Of a stretch of 64,000 nucleotides of DNA, positions 7,911 through 17,759 are shown in pieces. Within the stretch, counting starts at the first letter, position 1. Each line of letters opens with the position of its first letter. Under the pieces are notes generated by a model, which saw only the letters and a program-made list of their open reading frames with translations, was not told the DNA's origin and searched no databases. Source of the DNA: Legionella sp. (GTDB lineage Bacteria > Pseudomonadota > Gammaproteobacteria > Legionellales > Legionellaceae); the NCBI GenBank assembly GCA_031291095.1, contig JARLJR010000091.1:1-64000 (forward strand). Reading direction: 5' to 3'. A program made the translations under genes and the position numbers.

Positions 7911-10066
7911 TAATTATCCCCTTGTTTTTTTCGGTACAGACGCATCACCACTTTATTTGCACGTAATCGACGCATTACACGCGCCAGGTGCGTCCGGTCA
8001 ATCACACTGATAGAAAACGTTACTGCATTATGGCGCCCATCACGAGGGTCCACGTTAATGTTACCAATATTTGATCCCGCTTCGGAAATGGCGGTCGCTA
8101 AAGCGGCTAATACTCCGCGCTCATTAGCTACATCAACCGTAATATCGACCCAATATTCTCCTTCCACCTTTTCATCCCAACGCAAAGGAACAAATTGTTC
8201 AGGGTTCATACGTGAGGTTTTTAAGGTTGCGCAATCGCTATTGTGCACAATGATTCCTCTTCCTTGCTGAAAGACTCCAATGATGTTATCGCCAGGAATT
8301 GGTTGGCAACACTCACCAAAATGTACCACCATTCCTTCGGTGCCTTTAATCGCAAAGGGTCGAACTTTGCCCGCTTTGTCCAACTCATGAAAGTCCTGAC
8401 TGACCACCAAGCGTTTTGCAATCACCATGGCCATTTGGTTACCAATACCAATCGCATAGAGTAAATCATCTATTGCTTTATAGTGTAAATCACTTAATAG
8501 GGCTTGGAGTGTCTCCGGCGGTACTTTAGCATAATCACTGGATAACTCAGCTAAAGATTGTTCTAGCAATCGTTTTCCTAAAACAATGGATTCCTCATTT
8601 TGTTGGCTTTTCAAGAAGTGACGTATATTCGAGCGTGCTTTACCAGTAACCACAAAATTTAACCATGCCGGATTAGGATGTGCACTGGAGGAAGTAATGA
8701 TTTCTACGGTTTGTCCATTCGATAAAGGGATGCTCAGTGGTACTAAACGCCGATTGACCTTTGCTGCCACACAACTGTTCCCTACTCCCGAATGCACTGC
8801 ATAGGCGAAATCAACCGGTGTAGCCCCTTTGGGCAACTCCATAATGTGCCCTTTGGGTGTAAAAACATAAACCTCATCAGGAAATAAATCAATTTTAACA
8901 TTTTCAATAAATTCCAGGGAATTCCCGGTACTACGCTGCATTTCTAGTAAGCTTTGTACCCATTCGCGAGCACGTAGCTGCGCTTCATTTACTTCTAAGC
9001 CCGAGGATTTATAAATCCAATGCGCCGCAACCCCATTATCTGCAACTTTATCCATATCTCGTGTACGGATTTGTACCTCCAGTGGAACCCCAAAGGGACC
9101 AAACAAGGTGGTATGTAAGGATTGATAACCATTCGCCTTAGGAATACCAATATAATCTTTAAAACGCTGAGGAACTGGTTTATAGGTGCAATGCAAAGCG
9201 CCTAAAATACGATAACAGGAGTCAATATCTTCGGTGATAACCCGGAATGCAAATACATCGGTGATTTCTGTAAATGAAGCCTTCTTTTGCCGCATTTTAC
9301 GATAGATGCTGTATAAATGCTTTTGTCTACCAAATACCTGCTCGTAAGGAATATTTAATTGCGCCAGAGCCTGTTGCAAATCACGTTCAATGGTTTGGGT
9401 TAATTCGCGCCGATTACCGCGTGATTTTTCTACAGCGGATTTAATTGCTCGATAACGCATGGGGTATAAGGCTTGAAATCCCAGATCCTCGAGTCCGACG
9501 TAGATGGAGTGCATCCCTAAGCGGTTGGCAATTGGGGCATAAATTTCTAAGGTTTCAATAGCAATACGTCGGCGTTTTGCTGCAGGCATGGAACCTAAGG
9601 TGCGCATATTATGCAGTCGATCCGCTAATTTTACGATAATTACGCGAATGTCTTTAACCATAGCCAAAACCATTTTGCGGAAGTTTTCAGCCTGGGCTTC
9701 TGCTTTGGATTCAAATTTGATTTTGGTAAGTTTGGTAACCCCATCGACTAGGGCGGTGATGTCTTCACCAAATTGGCGGGTTAAATCTTCTTTGCTTACG
9801 GTGGTATCTTCAACGACATCATGAAGTAATGTCGCCATAATGGTTTGATAATCGAGCCGCATTCGGGCCAGAATCAAGGCTGCGGCAACAGGGTGGGTAA
9901 TATAAGGCTCCCCTGAACGGCGCATTTGACCATGGTGTGCTTTTTCAGCAACCAAATAAGCTTGGTAACATTTTTCTATTTGAGCTTGCTCGAGATAGCA
10001 TTTCAGCTCCTCATCAAGCTCTTTAAAATAGCTCACGCAGCACTCCCTGATGTCCAACATGGTCAT
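7910..10066 (-). CDS. spoT: Bifunctional (p)ppGpp synthetase/hydrolase SpoT
   Basis: 718 residues. The order is HD hydrolase, synthetase, TGS, helical, ACT. The HD domain looks active: THPV with His58, and LLHDVVEDT with His82-Asp83. The synthetase part has DVFAFRV, the RFKDYI loop (the RxKD form typical of bifunctional SpoT/Rel rather than the ExDD of RelA), NGYQSLHT and LEVQIRT. The TGS domain starts near [14 protein letters not shown], and the ACT domain covers the last 80 residues. It makes and breaks (p)ppGpp in the cytoplasm and integrates starvation signals. It follows rpoZ after 367 bp of repeat-bearing non-coding DNA, so it may have its own promoter. Confidence 0.95.
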   Translation of the reverse strand: MTMLDIRECCVSYFKELDEELKCYLEQAQIEKCYQAYLVAEKAHHGQMRRSGEPYITHPVAAALILARMRLDYQTIMATLLHDVVEDTTVSKEDLTRQFGEDITALVDGVTKLTKIKFESKAEAQAENFRKMVLAMVKDIRVIIVKLADRLHNMRTLGSMPAAKRRRIAIETLEIYAPIANRLGMHSIYVGLEDLGFQALYPMRYRAIKSAVEKSRGNRRELTQTIERDLQQALAQLNIPYEQVFGRQKHLYSIYRKMRQKKASFTEITDVFAFRVITEDIDSCYRILGALHCTYKPVPQRFKDYIGIPKANGYQSLHTTLFGPFGVPLEVQIRTRDMDKVADNGVAAHWIYKSSGLEVNEAQLRAREWVQSLLEMQRSTGNSLEFIENVKIDLFPDEVYVFTPKGHIMELPKGATPVDFAYAVHSGVGNSCVAAKVNRRLVPLSIPLSNGQTVEIITSSSAHPNPAWLNFVVTGKARSNIRHFLKSQQNEESIVLGKRLLEQSLAELSSDYAKVPPETLQALLSDLHYKAIDDLLYAIGIGNQMAMVIAKRLVVSQDFHELDKAGKVRPFAIKGTEGMVVHFGECCQPIPGDNIIGVFQQGRGIIVHNSDCATLKTSRMNPEQFVPLRWDEKVEGEYWVDITVDVANERGVLAALATAISEAGSNIGNINVDPRDGRHNAVTFSISVIDRTHLARVMRRLRANKVVMRLYRKKQGDN

Positions 10067-10433
10067 ACCTCATTTTGGCTAAGATAGCGGAAACAGCCCC
10101 ATACATCCAAGCAAAAAAATTGAACCCTATACTAAAATAATAGTCCAAACCATAAAAAATGGTGCACCTGCACAATAGACCATTTAAAATTGCTTAAAAA
10201 CACATAATTCGTAGTGTAAACATTCACGCTGTATGTAAATTTCGTCATTGCGACGGCAGTTTTTTATTTAATTCAAAAAAATAACAAAACTCGGTGAACG
10301 ATTACCCATATTAGGCAAAGCACTAATATGGAAACGCTGTAGCAACAAATTTCCCCGTATTACGCTGCGTTAATACAGGCTTCAAACGGACCCTTGTCAT
10401 CCCCGCCTGCGCGAGAATGACAAAGCCCCACTC
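10067..10433. other. 367-bp non-coding gap with repeat remnants
   Basis: No credible gene was seen between rpoZ and spoT. It holds a lone CGTCATTGCGA half-element near 10232, an imperfect CCGTATTA/TAATAC hairpin at about 10355-10379, and an inverted repeat TTGTCAT/ATGACAA at 10394-10423 enclosing CCCCGCCTGCGCGAG, like the common bacterial TCATCCCCGC palindromes. An A+T-rich stretch at 10100-10170, directly upstream of spoT, could hold its promoter; no convincing -35/-10 pair was assigned. Confidence 0.5.
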
Positions 10434-10637
10434 TTATTCTTTGTCTAAAATAGCTGCTGTGACCAGGCCTTCAGCAATTTCACGTAAAGCAACAACCGTT
10501 GGCTTATCATTTTCCCATTCAACCATAGGTTGATCACCACGCACAGCAATTTGTCGTGCACGCTTTGTAGCCACCATAACTAATTCAAAACGGTTTGCCA
10601 CATGCTCTAAACAATCTTCAACTGTAACTCGTGCCAT
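10434..10637 (-). CDS. rpoZ: RNA polymerase omega subunit
   Basis: 67 residues, slightly shorter than the 91 of E. coli. [29 protein letters not shown] matches the conserved N-terminal core that clamps the beta-prime C terminus, and [11 protein letters not shown] is the second conserved helix. An AGGAGG-type site (TCCTCC on the plus strand at 10645-10650) is well placed before the ATG. It sits between gmk and spoT as in many gammaproteobacteria, linking RNA polymerase, GMP kinase and (p)ppGpp turnover in one locus. Confidence 0.95.
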   Translation of the reverse strand: MARVTVEDCLEHVANRFELVMVATKRARQIAVRGDQPMVEWENDKPTVVALREIAEGLVTAAILDKE

Positions 10638-10670
10638 AATTGCATCCTCCGGTAACCAAAACTTCTTATT

Positions 10671-11309
10671 TTACTGCGATGACATCAGGAATGAAAGTAA
10701 TTTTGCTTGTTTATTTACCTGCCGCTCGATACGCAGACGATTAGCCAGCACAATTGTGCATAAATCTGCTGCTGCATGTTCAAAGGTATCATTAACAATA
10801 AGATAATCAAACTCTGAATAATGACTGAGTTCATCTTGGGCTTTTTTCATTCGGCCACGAATTATTTCATCGTTATCTTGACCTCTATTAGTTAAACGAT
10901 CCTTCAAGGCCTCGATTGATGGCGGAATAATAAAGATACTTACTGCTTCAGGGAAATTTTTCTTAATTTGAGAGGCACCCTGCCAATCAATATCTAAAAC
11001 CACATCAATGCCACATTCCAAACGCTCACGAATTTGTGCCTTGGAAGTACCATATAAATGGCTAAAAACTTGCGCATGTTCAATAAATGAACCTTCATTG
11101 ATCATAGTAGTAAATTGACGTTCATCAATAAAAAAATAATCTACTCCATGAGCCTCCCCTGGCCGCATCACACGAGTTGTATGTGAAATAGAAACCTCAA
11201 TCTGTTCAAGAGTCTCGATTAAATTTTTCACTAAACTCGTTTTGCCCCCCCCTGAAGGTGCAGCAACAATAAATAAATTACCCAAATAATTACCCACAAT
11301 ATAACTCAC
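10671..11309 (-). CDS. gmk: Guanylate kinase
   Basis: 212 residues, normal length. It phosphorylates GMP to GDP with ATP. The P-loop is APSGGGKTS (residues 17-25). The GMP-binding region has [19 protein letters not shown] and [13 protein letters not shown], followed by [10 protein letters not shown] and the lid region [13 protein letters not shown]. The start overlaps the yicC stop by four bases (ATGA), so the two are translationally coupled. rpoZ follows after 33 bp. Confidence 0.95.
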   Translation of the reverse strand: MSYIVGNYLGNLFIVAAPSGGGKTSLVKNLIETLEQIEVSISHTTRVMRPGEAHGVDYFFIDERQFTTMINEGSFIEHAQVFSHLYGTSKAQIRERLECGIDVVLDIDWQGASQIKKNFPEAVSIFIIPPSIEALKDRLTNRGQDNDEIIRGRMKKAQDELSHYSEFDYLIVNDTFEHAAADLCTIVLANRLRIERQVNKQAKLLSFLMSSQ

Positions 11310-12172
11310 TCAATGTTTTGAATTTGCTCACGCATTTGTTCAATTAGTACTTTCATTTCCACAGCGCTCTGAGTTAGCTCCACAGAATCTGACTTAGAGC
11401 TTAAAGTGTTCGCCTCTCGATTCAACTCTTGCATTAAGAAATCAAGGCGTCTTCCAGCTATTTTATCGCAATTTATAGTCCGACTCACTTCATTAATATG
11501 AGTTTGTAAACGATCTAATTCTTCACTCACATCCAAACGGGTAAGAATTAATGCGATTTCCTGCTCTACCCGATTCTCAGGCACTTCAATCTGCACGGCC
11601 TGCAAACGAGAAAATAATTTATCTTTAATTTGCTCGGATTGATTCGCCACAAGCTCCCGTGAACGCGTTACTTCTTTACCTAAGTCCTGCAAACGACTAA
11701 GCACATGAGACTGCAACGCATTGCCTTCAGTAGCACGAACCTGTTTCAGCTGTTCGATGGCGTCTTCAAATAAAGAAATTGCTTGCTGACCTAATTCTTC
11801 AACATCAGGAGCACTTACCTGTACGACCCCAGGCCAGGCAAGAATACGACTTACTCCAAAATCATTTGCCAAGTGATGAGAAGCAGACATTTGATGGCTT
11901 AAATCCACCAATGCATTCACCATTGCTGTATTTATAAGCAAAGACTGACTATCAGAACCAACATCCTGATACTTAAGCTGACACTCTAATTTACCACGGC
12001 TTATTTTATCACGCAGCGCATTACGTAAATGAGGTTCAATAAAACGAAATGGCTCCGGCAAACGAAATGAAATATCTAGATACCGATGATTTACTGAGCG
12101 AATTTCCCAACAAAGAGTTCCGGCATTGATCTGTTTTTGTGCCCGAGCAAAGGCAGTCATACTTTGAATCAT
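11306..12172 (-). CDS. yicC: YicC/YloC-family endoribonuclease
   Basis: 288 residues, full length. It has the N-terminal [11 protein letters not shown] (the family starts M-SMTGFGR), [18 protein letters not shown], and the C-terminal DUF1732 part with [15 protein letters not shown] and [21 protein letters not shown]. The family has been shown to cleave RNA and in E. coli affects the small RNA RyhB; activity here is inferred from family. It is the first gene of the yicC-gmk-rpoZ cluster. A 72-codon frame overlapping its start (12036-12254) is a shadow. Confidence 0.92.
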   Translation of the reverse strand: MIQSMTAFARAQKQINAGTLCWEIRSVNHRYLDISFRLPEPFRFIEPHLRNALRDKISRGKLECQLKYQDVGSDSQSLLINTAMVNALVDLSHQMSASHHLANDFGVSRILAWPGVVQVSAPDVEELGQQAISLFEDAIEQLKQVRATEGNALQSHVLSRLQDLGKEVTRSRELVANQSEQIKDKLFSRLQAVQIEVPENRVEQEIALILTRLDVSEELDRLQTHINEVSRTINCDKIAGRRLDFLMQELNREANTLSSKSDSVELTQSAVEMKVLIEQMREQIQNIE

Positions 12173-12399
12173 AAAAATACCATTGAAGATACGTCGCGCG
12201 ACTATACCGCAATTTCAGAAAATTGGACAGAACTGAGCAATTATAAAACGACACTATTGCTGCGGTGCAGCGTACTCCTGGTTTTCATGCCGCAACACCC
12301 TTGATTATGCTGCGCTGCATTAAGGCTACAGAACTGCTAACTACCAAGAGAATTGATTGTTTTCAATTTTTATGCACAATAGCGCACAAATAAACTCTA

Positions 12400-12831
12400 A
12401 TGATACTTGCTATGAATGAACTGTCTTTTAACTTAAATGAATTAAAACTAGAACATACTGCAGCACCGGCCAATAAAGCGCAAATAATTGAATTAGAAAA
12501 TTATTTTGATCATCCTATTCCTTTTAATTTGAAAGAAATCTTTAGAAATTATAATGGCGCGAGCCTTAAACAACATCAGATTAATCATTTTTATATCGTG
12601 GGCAAAGATAAAAAAAACACCTTGAATATTTGGTTTACTATTAATAAATATAGCGAACGATTAGGATCAGAAACCCTTCCTTTTGCAGAATATGATGCTC
12701 ATTCAATTTATTTTCTAAAATGGGAGCACGAGCAAGCAAACGTATATTTATGGAGCGATTCTAATCAAGAAATCACCCATATATCTGATTCTTTTGATGG
12801 ATTTCTAGAGGGCTTATTACCGAAAATTTAA
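12400..12831 (+). CDS. SMI1/KNR4 (SUKH) domain protein, possible immunity protein
   Basis: 143 residues, one SUKH domain: a helix with IIELENYFDHPIPFNLKEIFRNYNGA (the L-P-x-x-Y/F-x-N-G pattern), a central beta region, FAEYDAHSIYFLKW, and DSFDGFLEGLL at the end. SUKH proteins are often antitoxins for polymorphic or contact-dependent nuclease toxins, though some are cellular regulators. No toxin gene lies next to it, so it may be an orphan immunity gene. The start could be ATG 12400 or 12412; neither has a strong ribosome site. It is A+T-rich relative to neighbours. Confidence 0.72.
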   Translation: MILAMNELSFNLNELKLEHTAAPANKAQIIELENYFDHPIPFNLKEIFRNYNGASLKQHQINHFYIVGKDKKNTLNIWFTINKYSERLGSETLPFAEYDAHSIYFLKWEHEQANVYLWSDSNQEITHISDSFDGFLEGLLPKI

Positions 12832-12837
12832 TCGGCG

Positions 12838-12850
12838 CCCCCCCCCCCCC
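12838..12850. repeat. Poly-C tract of 13 bases
   Basis: Thirteen consecutive C residues begin 7 bases after the SUKH stop codon and lie about 40 bases upstream of the -35 box of the ankyrin-protein promoter. In a 39%-GC-like background this is very unusual. Such tracts slip during replication and are typical sites of length variation, but they are also prone to sequencing error. Confidence 0.9.
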
Positions 12851-12891
12851 ACGACAAGAGATGAAATAAATCTACTGGTGCTCTTGGTGAT

Positions 12892-12920
12892 TTGAATAAA
12901 ACAAACCCGAATATTATACT
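12892..12920 (+). promoter_or_regulatory. Sigma-70-type promoter of the ankyrin-protein gene
   Basis: TTGAAT (12892-12897), 17-base spacer, TATACT (12915-12920). The predicted transcript start near 12927 leaves a 25-base leader before the ATG at 12953. Confidence 0.6.
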
Positions 12921-12952
12921 ATCAATACATATTGATCATCAAATAGCTTGGA

Positions 12953-14719
12953 ATGAATACACATGATGCCATTATTAATGCCTATGTATCCCTAGGTTAT
13001 TCCATTGATGATCAAGGTTGTTGTCATGGAACCTCTCTTCGTTGGTTAGAGGCTTCTTTTTTAGATGAAGAACCAGTCTTTCATAAACGTCTTCTCAAGA
13101 TTGTAGCTTACGGCCAATATCTAAAAACAGCCATTGAGGCAGTCAAAGCAAAACGAGGAGAAAACTTAACTAAGGAAGATAAGTATTTGCTTGAAATCCA
13201 AGCATTTATGGATCACTTATATATTTTTCAAGCTCCCTATGAACAGAAAAGCTTATTTAATAATGCCCATTCAGTATTTCAGGATGACATTGATGAAGCA
13301 TCTATGTTCGCTTCATCTGATGCAATAGAACGCTTAGGCGGACTTACTAAAGTTTATTCTCATCCTTTAATCTATAACGAAGAAGAAATTACGCGCTATT
13401 TAGATGATTTAGCGATTGCAATAGAAAACCACTGTCCACTCCATGGAAAAAAAGTTGGCATTCTTTTATCCAGTCATACCCATACAATTGCACTAACCTA
13501 CACCACAGGAAAAGGAGGATGGCGTTTTATGGATATTAATGAATATCCACCAGAGTCTTTGCCAAAAGATAGCACTCAAAAATTAGCCAAGAATATTATT
13601 GAAAGCCTTAAAGAGCATGGGAGCCCTTATATTGCTTTTGCCTCTAAAGTGATTACGGTAAAAAAAGACCCTTTCATAAATCAATTAACTGAAGAACTTT
13701 CCAAACTCAGGGCAAAACACCCGGTAACGAGTAATCTAGCTCGACGTGCAGAACAAGTTAACCTGTGTTATCTAGCCTCAGAGCAAGGCGATGCACAAAT
13801 TGTTGAAGAGACAGCAAGACATGGAACTGACATAGAGTTTACAGACAAGGATGGAATTACTCCTGTTCTGGTAGCTACCATGTATGGTTATGATGCCGTT
13901 GTCGACGTGCTTGCAAAACAGAACGCGAATCTAAATGTGGTTGATCAAGTGGACGGCTGGACTCCAATGCATTACGCTGTAGATGATAGATATACCAAAG
14001 TAATTACTTGTCTTGCCCAAAATCACGCGAACCTTAATATTCGAGCTCATAACGGGTTCACTCCTCTCCTACTGGCTGTCAATCGTGGGAATGTGGAGGC
14101 AGTTGCTGAGTTAATAAAGTTTGGTGCTGATTTAAGTATCTCTCTGGCCTGTTCCATTAAAGGTTTTAAACCTAAAGATGCACTGTCTAATAAACGCTTT
14201 AACACCTTAGTAAAGCAAAAACTTGTTGTCAATGATGAGATTCTGCTCTCTCCTCAGGATATGGCCTTCGTCGATGGACATGAACAAATTGTAACGTTAT
14301 TAAGACATGCCCACAGAATTAATTCACTCTATCAAACTGTAGTGGCCTTTGAAAAATACTGTGAAACCACACAGGCACCGCATGTAGTAGATGGGGCTCG
14401 TGACTTAAAGGGATTCTCGAATGAATACATCAGCTCGCTTTACTCAGCACCGCATGCTTTCGGATTAGAAGAGTGGAATAGTCGGTATACCAAGGGAATG
14501 CAATTTCTTGCTGCACAAAGTCAAGCACCACAGTATTTAGAGTCATTAAACAAGATAGACGCTCAATTTAAAAGCCTAGTAACAGCCCTTCGTCCGATGA
14601 ATGATTCCTCGTTAAAAAGGAAATCATTGTTTTCATCCGATATTCAAGAAGCAAAACGCATGAAATTTACGGAACCTCCTGAAGGTGAAAATCTGGATCC
14701 TAATAGTGGATTTAATTAG
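12953..14719 (+). CDS. Ankyrin-repeat protein with YopT-like cysteine protease head; effector candidate
   Basis: 588 residues, no signal peptide. Residues 1-250 carry a candidate C58 (YopT/AvrPphB-like) triad: Cys24 in GCCHGTSLRW, His177 in SHTHTIAL, Asp194 in WRFMDINEY, matching the family order C-H-D and local patterns. Ankyrin repeats span about 270-400 (DKDGITPVLVATMYGYDAVVD; GWTPMHYAVDDRYTKVI; HNGFTPLLLAVNRGNVEAVAEL). The tail has two basic patches (LKRKS and AKRMK) 14 residues apart, like a bipartite nuclear import signal, then an acidic/polar end. The mix resembles Legionella Dot/Icm effectors that join ankyrin repeats to cysteine-protease folds. Secretion and activity are inference. 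Confidence 0.72.
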   Translation: MNTHDAIINAYVSLGYSIDDQGCCHGTSLRWLEASFLDEEPVFHKRLLKIVAYGQYLKTAIEAVKAKRGENLTKEDKYLLEIQAFMDHLYIFQAPYEQKSLFNNAHSVFQDDIDEASMFASSDAIERLGGLTKVYSHPLIYNEEEITRYLDDLAIAIENHCPLHGKKVGILLSSHTHTIALTYTTGKGGWRFMDINEYPPESLPKDSTQKLAKNIIESLKEHGSPYIAFASKVITVKKDPFINQLTEELSKLRAKHPVTSNLARRAEQVNLCYLASEQGDAQIVEETARHGTDIEFTDKDGITPVLVATMYGYDAVVDVLAKQNANLNVVDQVDGWTPMHYAVDDRYTKVITCLAQNHANLNIRAHNGFTPLLLAVNRGNVEAVAELIKFGADLSISLACSIKGFKPKDALSNKRFNTLVKQKLVVNDEILLSPQDMAFVDGHEQIVTLLRHAHRINSLYQTVVAFEKYCETTQAPHVVDGARDLKGFSNEYISSLYSAPHAFGLEEWNSRYTKGMQFLAAQSQAPQYLESLNKIDAQFKSLVTALRPMNDSSLKRKSLFSSDIQEAKRMKFTEPPEGENLDPNSGFN

Positions 14720-14788
14720 ATCATTACATGATGGGTGCAACTCTACGCGTTAAGGAGTATAATTGTTCTTTTTTGCGAGGATTATCCC

Positions 14789-15496
14789 ATGCGTCCCAGT
14801 AATCGTGAAGCCAATCAACTTCGTCCTATAAAATTAACCCGCAACTTTACGAAACATGCAGAAGGTTCGGTGCTTGTTGAGTTTGGAGATACTAAGGTTC
14901 TGTGTACCGCCTCAGTAATTGATGGTGTACCTCGTTTTATTAAAGGTAAAAACCAAGGTTGGGTAACTGCAGAATATGGCATGCTTCCTCGTGCCACCCA
15001 CAGCCGTACAGAGCGTGAAGCCGCAAAAGGGAAACAAGGTGGCCGAACTATGGAAATCCAACGCCTTATTGGTCGTTCATTAAGAGCTTGTGTGGATTTA
15101 AAATTCTTGGGTGAAAATACCATTACTCTGGATTGTGATGTGATCCAAGCAGACGGTGGAACACGTACTGCCGCCATTACTGGCGCCTGTGTTGCGATGA
15201 GAGATGCTGTTACCTGGATGGTTGAGCGTGAAAAAATCCGTAGAATGCCTACGTTTAATTACGTTGCCGCCGTCTCTGTCGGTATTTATAGAGGTCAGCC
15301 GGTTCTTGATTTAGATTATGCAGAAGATGTGCTTGCTGAAACGGACATGAATGTTGTAATGACCGAAGCAGGTCACTTTATTGAAGTGCAAGGAACAGCA
15401 GAAGATAAAAACTTCAATCGCGATGAGTTAAACAGTATGCTTGCTTTGGCTGAAATTAGCATTCCTCATCTGATTGAGTTACAGAAGAACGCCTGA
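14789..15496 (+). CDS. rph: Ribonuclease PH
   Basis: 235 residues from ATG 14789, chosen because GCGAGG is correctly spaced and [14 protein letters not shown] is the conserved family start; an upstream in-frame ATG at 14735 is not needed. RNase PH trims tRNA 3' ends by phosphorolysis. Conserved parts: [73 protein letters not shown] (phosphate-binding region, split), [16 protein letters not shown]. The gene appears intact, unlike the frameshifted E. coli K-12 copy. It is followed by a 70-bp palindromic element. Confidence 0.96.
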   Translation: MRPSNREANQLRPIKLTRNFTKHAEGSVLVEFGDTKVLCTASVIDGVPRFIKGKNQGWVTAEYGMLPRATHSRTEREAAKGKQGGRTMEIQRLIGRSLRACVDLKFLGENTITLDCDVIQADGGTRTAAITGACVAMRDAVTWMVEREKIRRMPTFNYVAAVSVGIYRGQPVLDLDYAEDVLAETDMNVVMTEAGHFIEVQGTAEDKNFNRDELNSMLALAEISIPHLIELQKNA

Positions 15497-15505
15497 TATG
15501 TGCGC

Positions 15506-15571
15506 TGAGCTGTCAAGCCCAGCATTGGTAGTGGCCAAACTGTGTTTGCTGGGCTTTTCAGCCCAGCCTAC
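15506..15571. repeat. ~70-bp nested palindrome, copy A
   Basis: Nearly identical, in reverse orientation, to 46652-46724. Each has two hairpins, one CTGGGCT-TTTC-AGCCCAG (15549-15566 here) and an outer one built on AGCTGTCAAGCCCAGC. The 46652 copy has complete GTAGGCTGGGCT ends; this copy has lost some of its left end. It sits 10 bases past the rph stop. Confidence 0.85.
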
Positions 15572-15644
15572 GCCTTACTCTATAATTTTTTCTTAAGTAA
15601 GCGCCCAACCTACAAGTCTGAATGCAACGTAGCGAATTCCTTAA

Positions 15645-16682
15645 TTAAAACAACCCTGTCTCCACTGCAACATCTCGGGCAGCATCCCTAGATATAATTT
15701 CGCTCCTCACCAACTCCAGCAAATGCTGATCCAAGGTCTGCATCCCTACTGCCTTCCCAGTTTGCAAAAAAGAAACCATCTGCGCTACTTTATCTTCGCG
15801 AATTAAATTACGTATCGCGCCAGTACAAATCATAATTTCTAAAGCCGCAATGCGCCCCCTCCCCTCCTTTCGCTTTACCAACCTTTGTGCAATAACCGCC
15901 CTTAATGATTCCGCTAAAATAGAACGTGCCATCGTTTTTTCCTCTGTGGGAAACACATCAATAATACGATTAACCGCATGAACTGCAGAATTTGTATGTA
16001 AGGTCCCTAATACCAAATGCCCGGTTTCTGCAGCACTCATAGCTAAACGAATCGTTTCTAAATCACGTAGCTCTCCCACCAGCAAGACATCTGGATCCTC
16101 GCGCAAAGCAGAACGGAGTGCTGTATGGAAACTATGAGTCGTGTTATGTACTTCCCGTTGGCTCACTAAACATTTATTACTGGAATGCACAAACTCAATG
16201 GGATCTTCGATGGTAAGAATATGCCCATGACGAGAGGCATTAATGCAATCAATCATCGTAGCTAAGGTTGTACTTTTTCCTGAGCCCGTTGGTCCTGTTA
16301 CTAATACCAATCCAGTAGGGTAATTGATTAGTTCGGTAAAAACAGGCGGCAAATTCAAATCGCAAAAACTTGGAATCGTTGAAGGAATAAGTCGAAAAAC
16401 TGCACCAACACCACGCAGATGATGAAACACATTAACCCGGAAACGGCCTAGTGCTGTAATCTCCAAGGAAAAATCAAGCTCCCAAACTTTTGCGAGCTCT
16501 TCCTTTTGCTGTGTGCTGAGGAGTTCATGAATCATGGCCAATAATTCGGAATGTTCTAAAACCAGTAAGTTCATTTTAAGTAATTCGCCATCAACACGAA
16601 TCCGAGGTTCGATACCAGAGGACAAATGTAAATCTGAAGCTTGGTTTTTAATTGCAAAAGTCAATAATTCTATTATATCCAT
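15645..16682 (-). CDS. pilT: Type IV pilus retraction ATPase PilT
   Basis: 345 residues, the normal PilT length. The hexameric ATPase at the inner-membrane base of the pilus drives retraction and twitching. Seen: N-terminal PAS-like region starting MDIIELLTFAIKNQASDLHLSSG, Walker A GPTGSGKST (about residue 130), the Asp box TIEDPIEF, Walker B LLVGELRD, the His box GHLVLGTLHT, and the PilT signature AIRNLIRE. That last motif favours PilT over PilU. It is divergent from yggS, a conserved arrangement. Confidence 0.94.
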   Translation of the reverse strand: MDIIELLTFAIKNQASDLHLSSGIEPRIRVDGELLKMNLLVLEHSELLAMIHELLSTQQKEELAKVWELDFSLEITALGRFRVNVFHHLRGVGAVFRLIPSTIPSFCDLNLPPVFTELINYPTGLVLVTGPTGSGKSTTLATMIDCINASRHGHILTIEDPIEFVHSSNKCLVSQREVHNTTHSFHTALRSALREDPDVLLVGELRDLETIRLAMSAAETGHLVLGTLHTNSAVHAVNRIIDVFPTEEKTMARSILAESLRAVIAQRLVKRKEGRGRIAALEIMICTGAIRNLIREDKVAQMVSFLQTGKAVGMQTLDQHLLELVRSEIISRDAARDVAVETGLF

Positions 16683-16805
16683 AAGTTAATGCTTGCAAAT
16701 TGCTGCGAGTGTTGAGTACGAGCAGCAGGTTAACATAGAAGGATCTACTCGGCAAACGCTCTATCTTTTGCTATTGTTAGTGTTTTAAAAAACAGCGCAT
16801 GCACG

Positions 16806-17492
16806 ATGAATCTTCAACACAATTTAAATCAAATACAGCAGCTTATTAGGCAGGCAGAATTAGAAAATGGCCGGAATGCTAATGAGGTATTATTGCTTGC
16901 GGTCAGTAAGCAACAAAGTGCGGAATCAATTGCCAAATTATTTGAACTAGGAGTGAGAAATTTTGGCGAAAACTATTTTCAAGAAGCACAAGAAAAAATT
17001 AATGCGCTAAAAGACTTACCTATATGCTGGCATTTTATTGGCCCAATCCAAAGTAATAAAGCCAAAAATATTGCTCGTGATTTTAATTGGGTACATAGTA
17101 TAAATAGGCTAAAAATAGCCCAGCTACTGAGTGAACACCGTCCCTCCGATTTACCACCCTTAAAGGTGTGTTTGCAGGTTAACTTGATCACTGAAGAAAC
17201 TAAATCAGGTATTAGTCCCGAAGAAACAACTGAACTGGCTTTAGCAGTGAGTCAATTGCCTCATCTCCAACTTAAAGGCTTAATGACCATCCCTCCCCCA
17301 GAACCTGATCCGCAAAAACAATATGAACTATTTATGCAAATGAACCAACTCTTAAAATCCCTGAACCAGAAATTAGGCTTAAGTCTAGATACTTTATCGA
17401 TGGGAATGAGTGATGATTTGGTTCCGGCAATTAAAGCAGGGGCAACTATTGTTCGTATTGGTCGAGCTATTTTTGGTGAGCGTAAAAAGTAA
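16806..17492 (+). CDS. yggS: PLP homeostasis protein YggS (PLPBP)
   Basis: 228 residues, single TIM barrel of the alanine-racemase-like fold. The PLP Lys is Lys35 in LLLAVSKQQ. Other conserved parts: FGENYFQEAQEKI, WHFIGPIQSNKAKNIA, VNLITEETKSGI, LKGLMTIPP, LSMGMSDD and GATIVRIGRAIFG. It carries PLP and balances vitamin B6 and amino-acid pools. In many relatives proC and yggT follow directly; here a non-coding repeat block follows instead. Confidence 0.94.
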   Translation: MNLQHNLNQIQQLIRQAELENGRNANEVLLLAVSKQQSAESIAKLFELGVRNFGENYFQEAQEKINALKDLPICWHFIGPIQSNKAKNIARDFNWVHSINRLKIAQLLSEHRPSDLPPLKVCLQVNLITEETKSGISPEETTELALAVSQLPHLQLKGLMTIPPPEPDPQKQYELFMQMNQLLKSLNQKLGLSLDTLSMGMSDDLVPAIKAGATIVRIGRAIFGERKK

Positions 17493-17500
17493 TTCCTACC

Positions 17501-17660
17501 ATGCGCTATCCCGAACAGGTATACGTCATCCCCGACACGAATACGCCACTACGGACACGCAGGATCCACTCAGAACTCCAATCAGCCACTCCGAGCGCGA
17601 ATAACCCACTCCGGACACTAATACATCACCCCAGACCCAAACACACCACGTCATCCCGAA
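17501..17660. repeat. Degenerate 20-bp tandem array
   Basis: Read in blocks of 20 from 17501 or 17521, the sequence keeps register for about eight units. Consensus is close to ATACGCCACTCCGGACACGA, with the best match at units 17521-17640; positions 1, 7, 8 and 16 of the block are nearly invariant. The last unit merges into the arm of the palindrome at 17647. There are no spacers, so this is not a CRISPR array. Confidence 0.8.
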
Positions 17661-17752
17661 CGCAGTGAGGGATCTCCTGAGTGTAGCACAAGAGTAATTT
17701 AAACCATCGGTGCCACCTTCTGGAGCTCCCTCACTGCGTTCGGGATGACGTG
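17647..17752. repeat. Palindromic element of the CGTCATCCCGAAC family (copy 2)
   Basis: A 26-bp perfect inverted repeat, left arm starting CACGTCATCCCGAAC at 17647-17672 and right arm 17727-17752, encloses a 54-base centre unlike that of copy 1 at 7425-7505. It lies upstream of yggT and abuts the 20-bp array. Confidence 0.85.
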
Positions 17753-17759
17753 CGTTCTA

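Noticed and set aside
17501-17660. Possible CRISPR array
   Set aside because: The period is 20 bases with no unique spacers, units are strongly degenerate and no cas gene is present.
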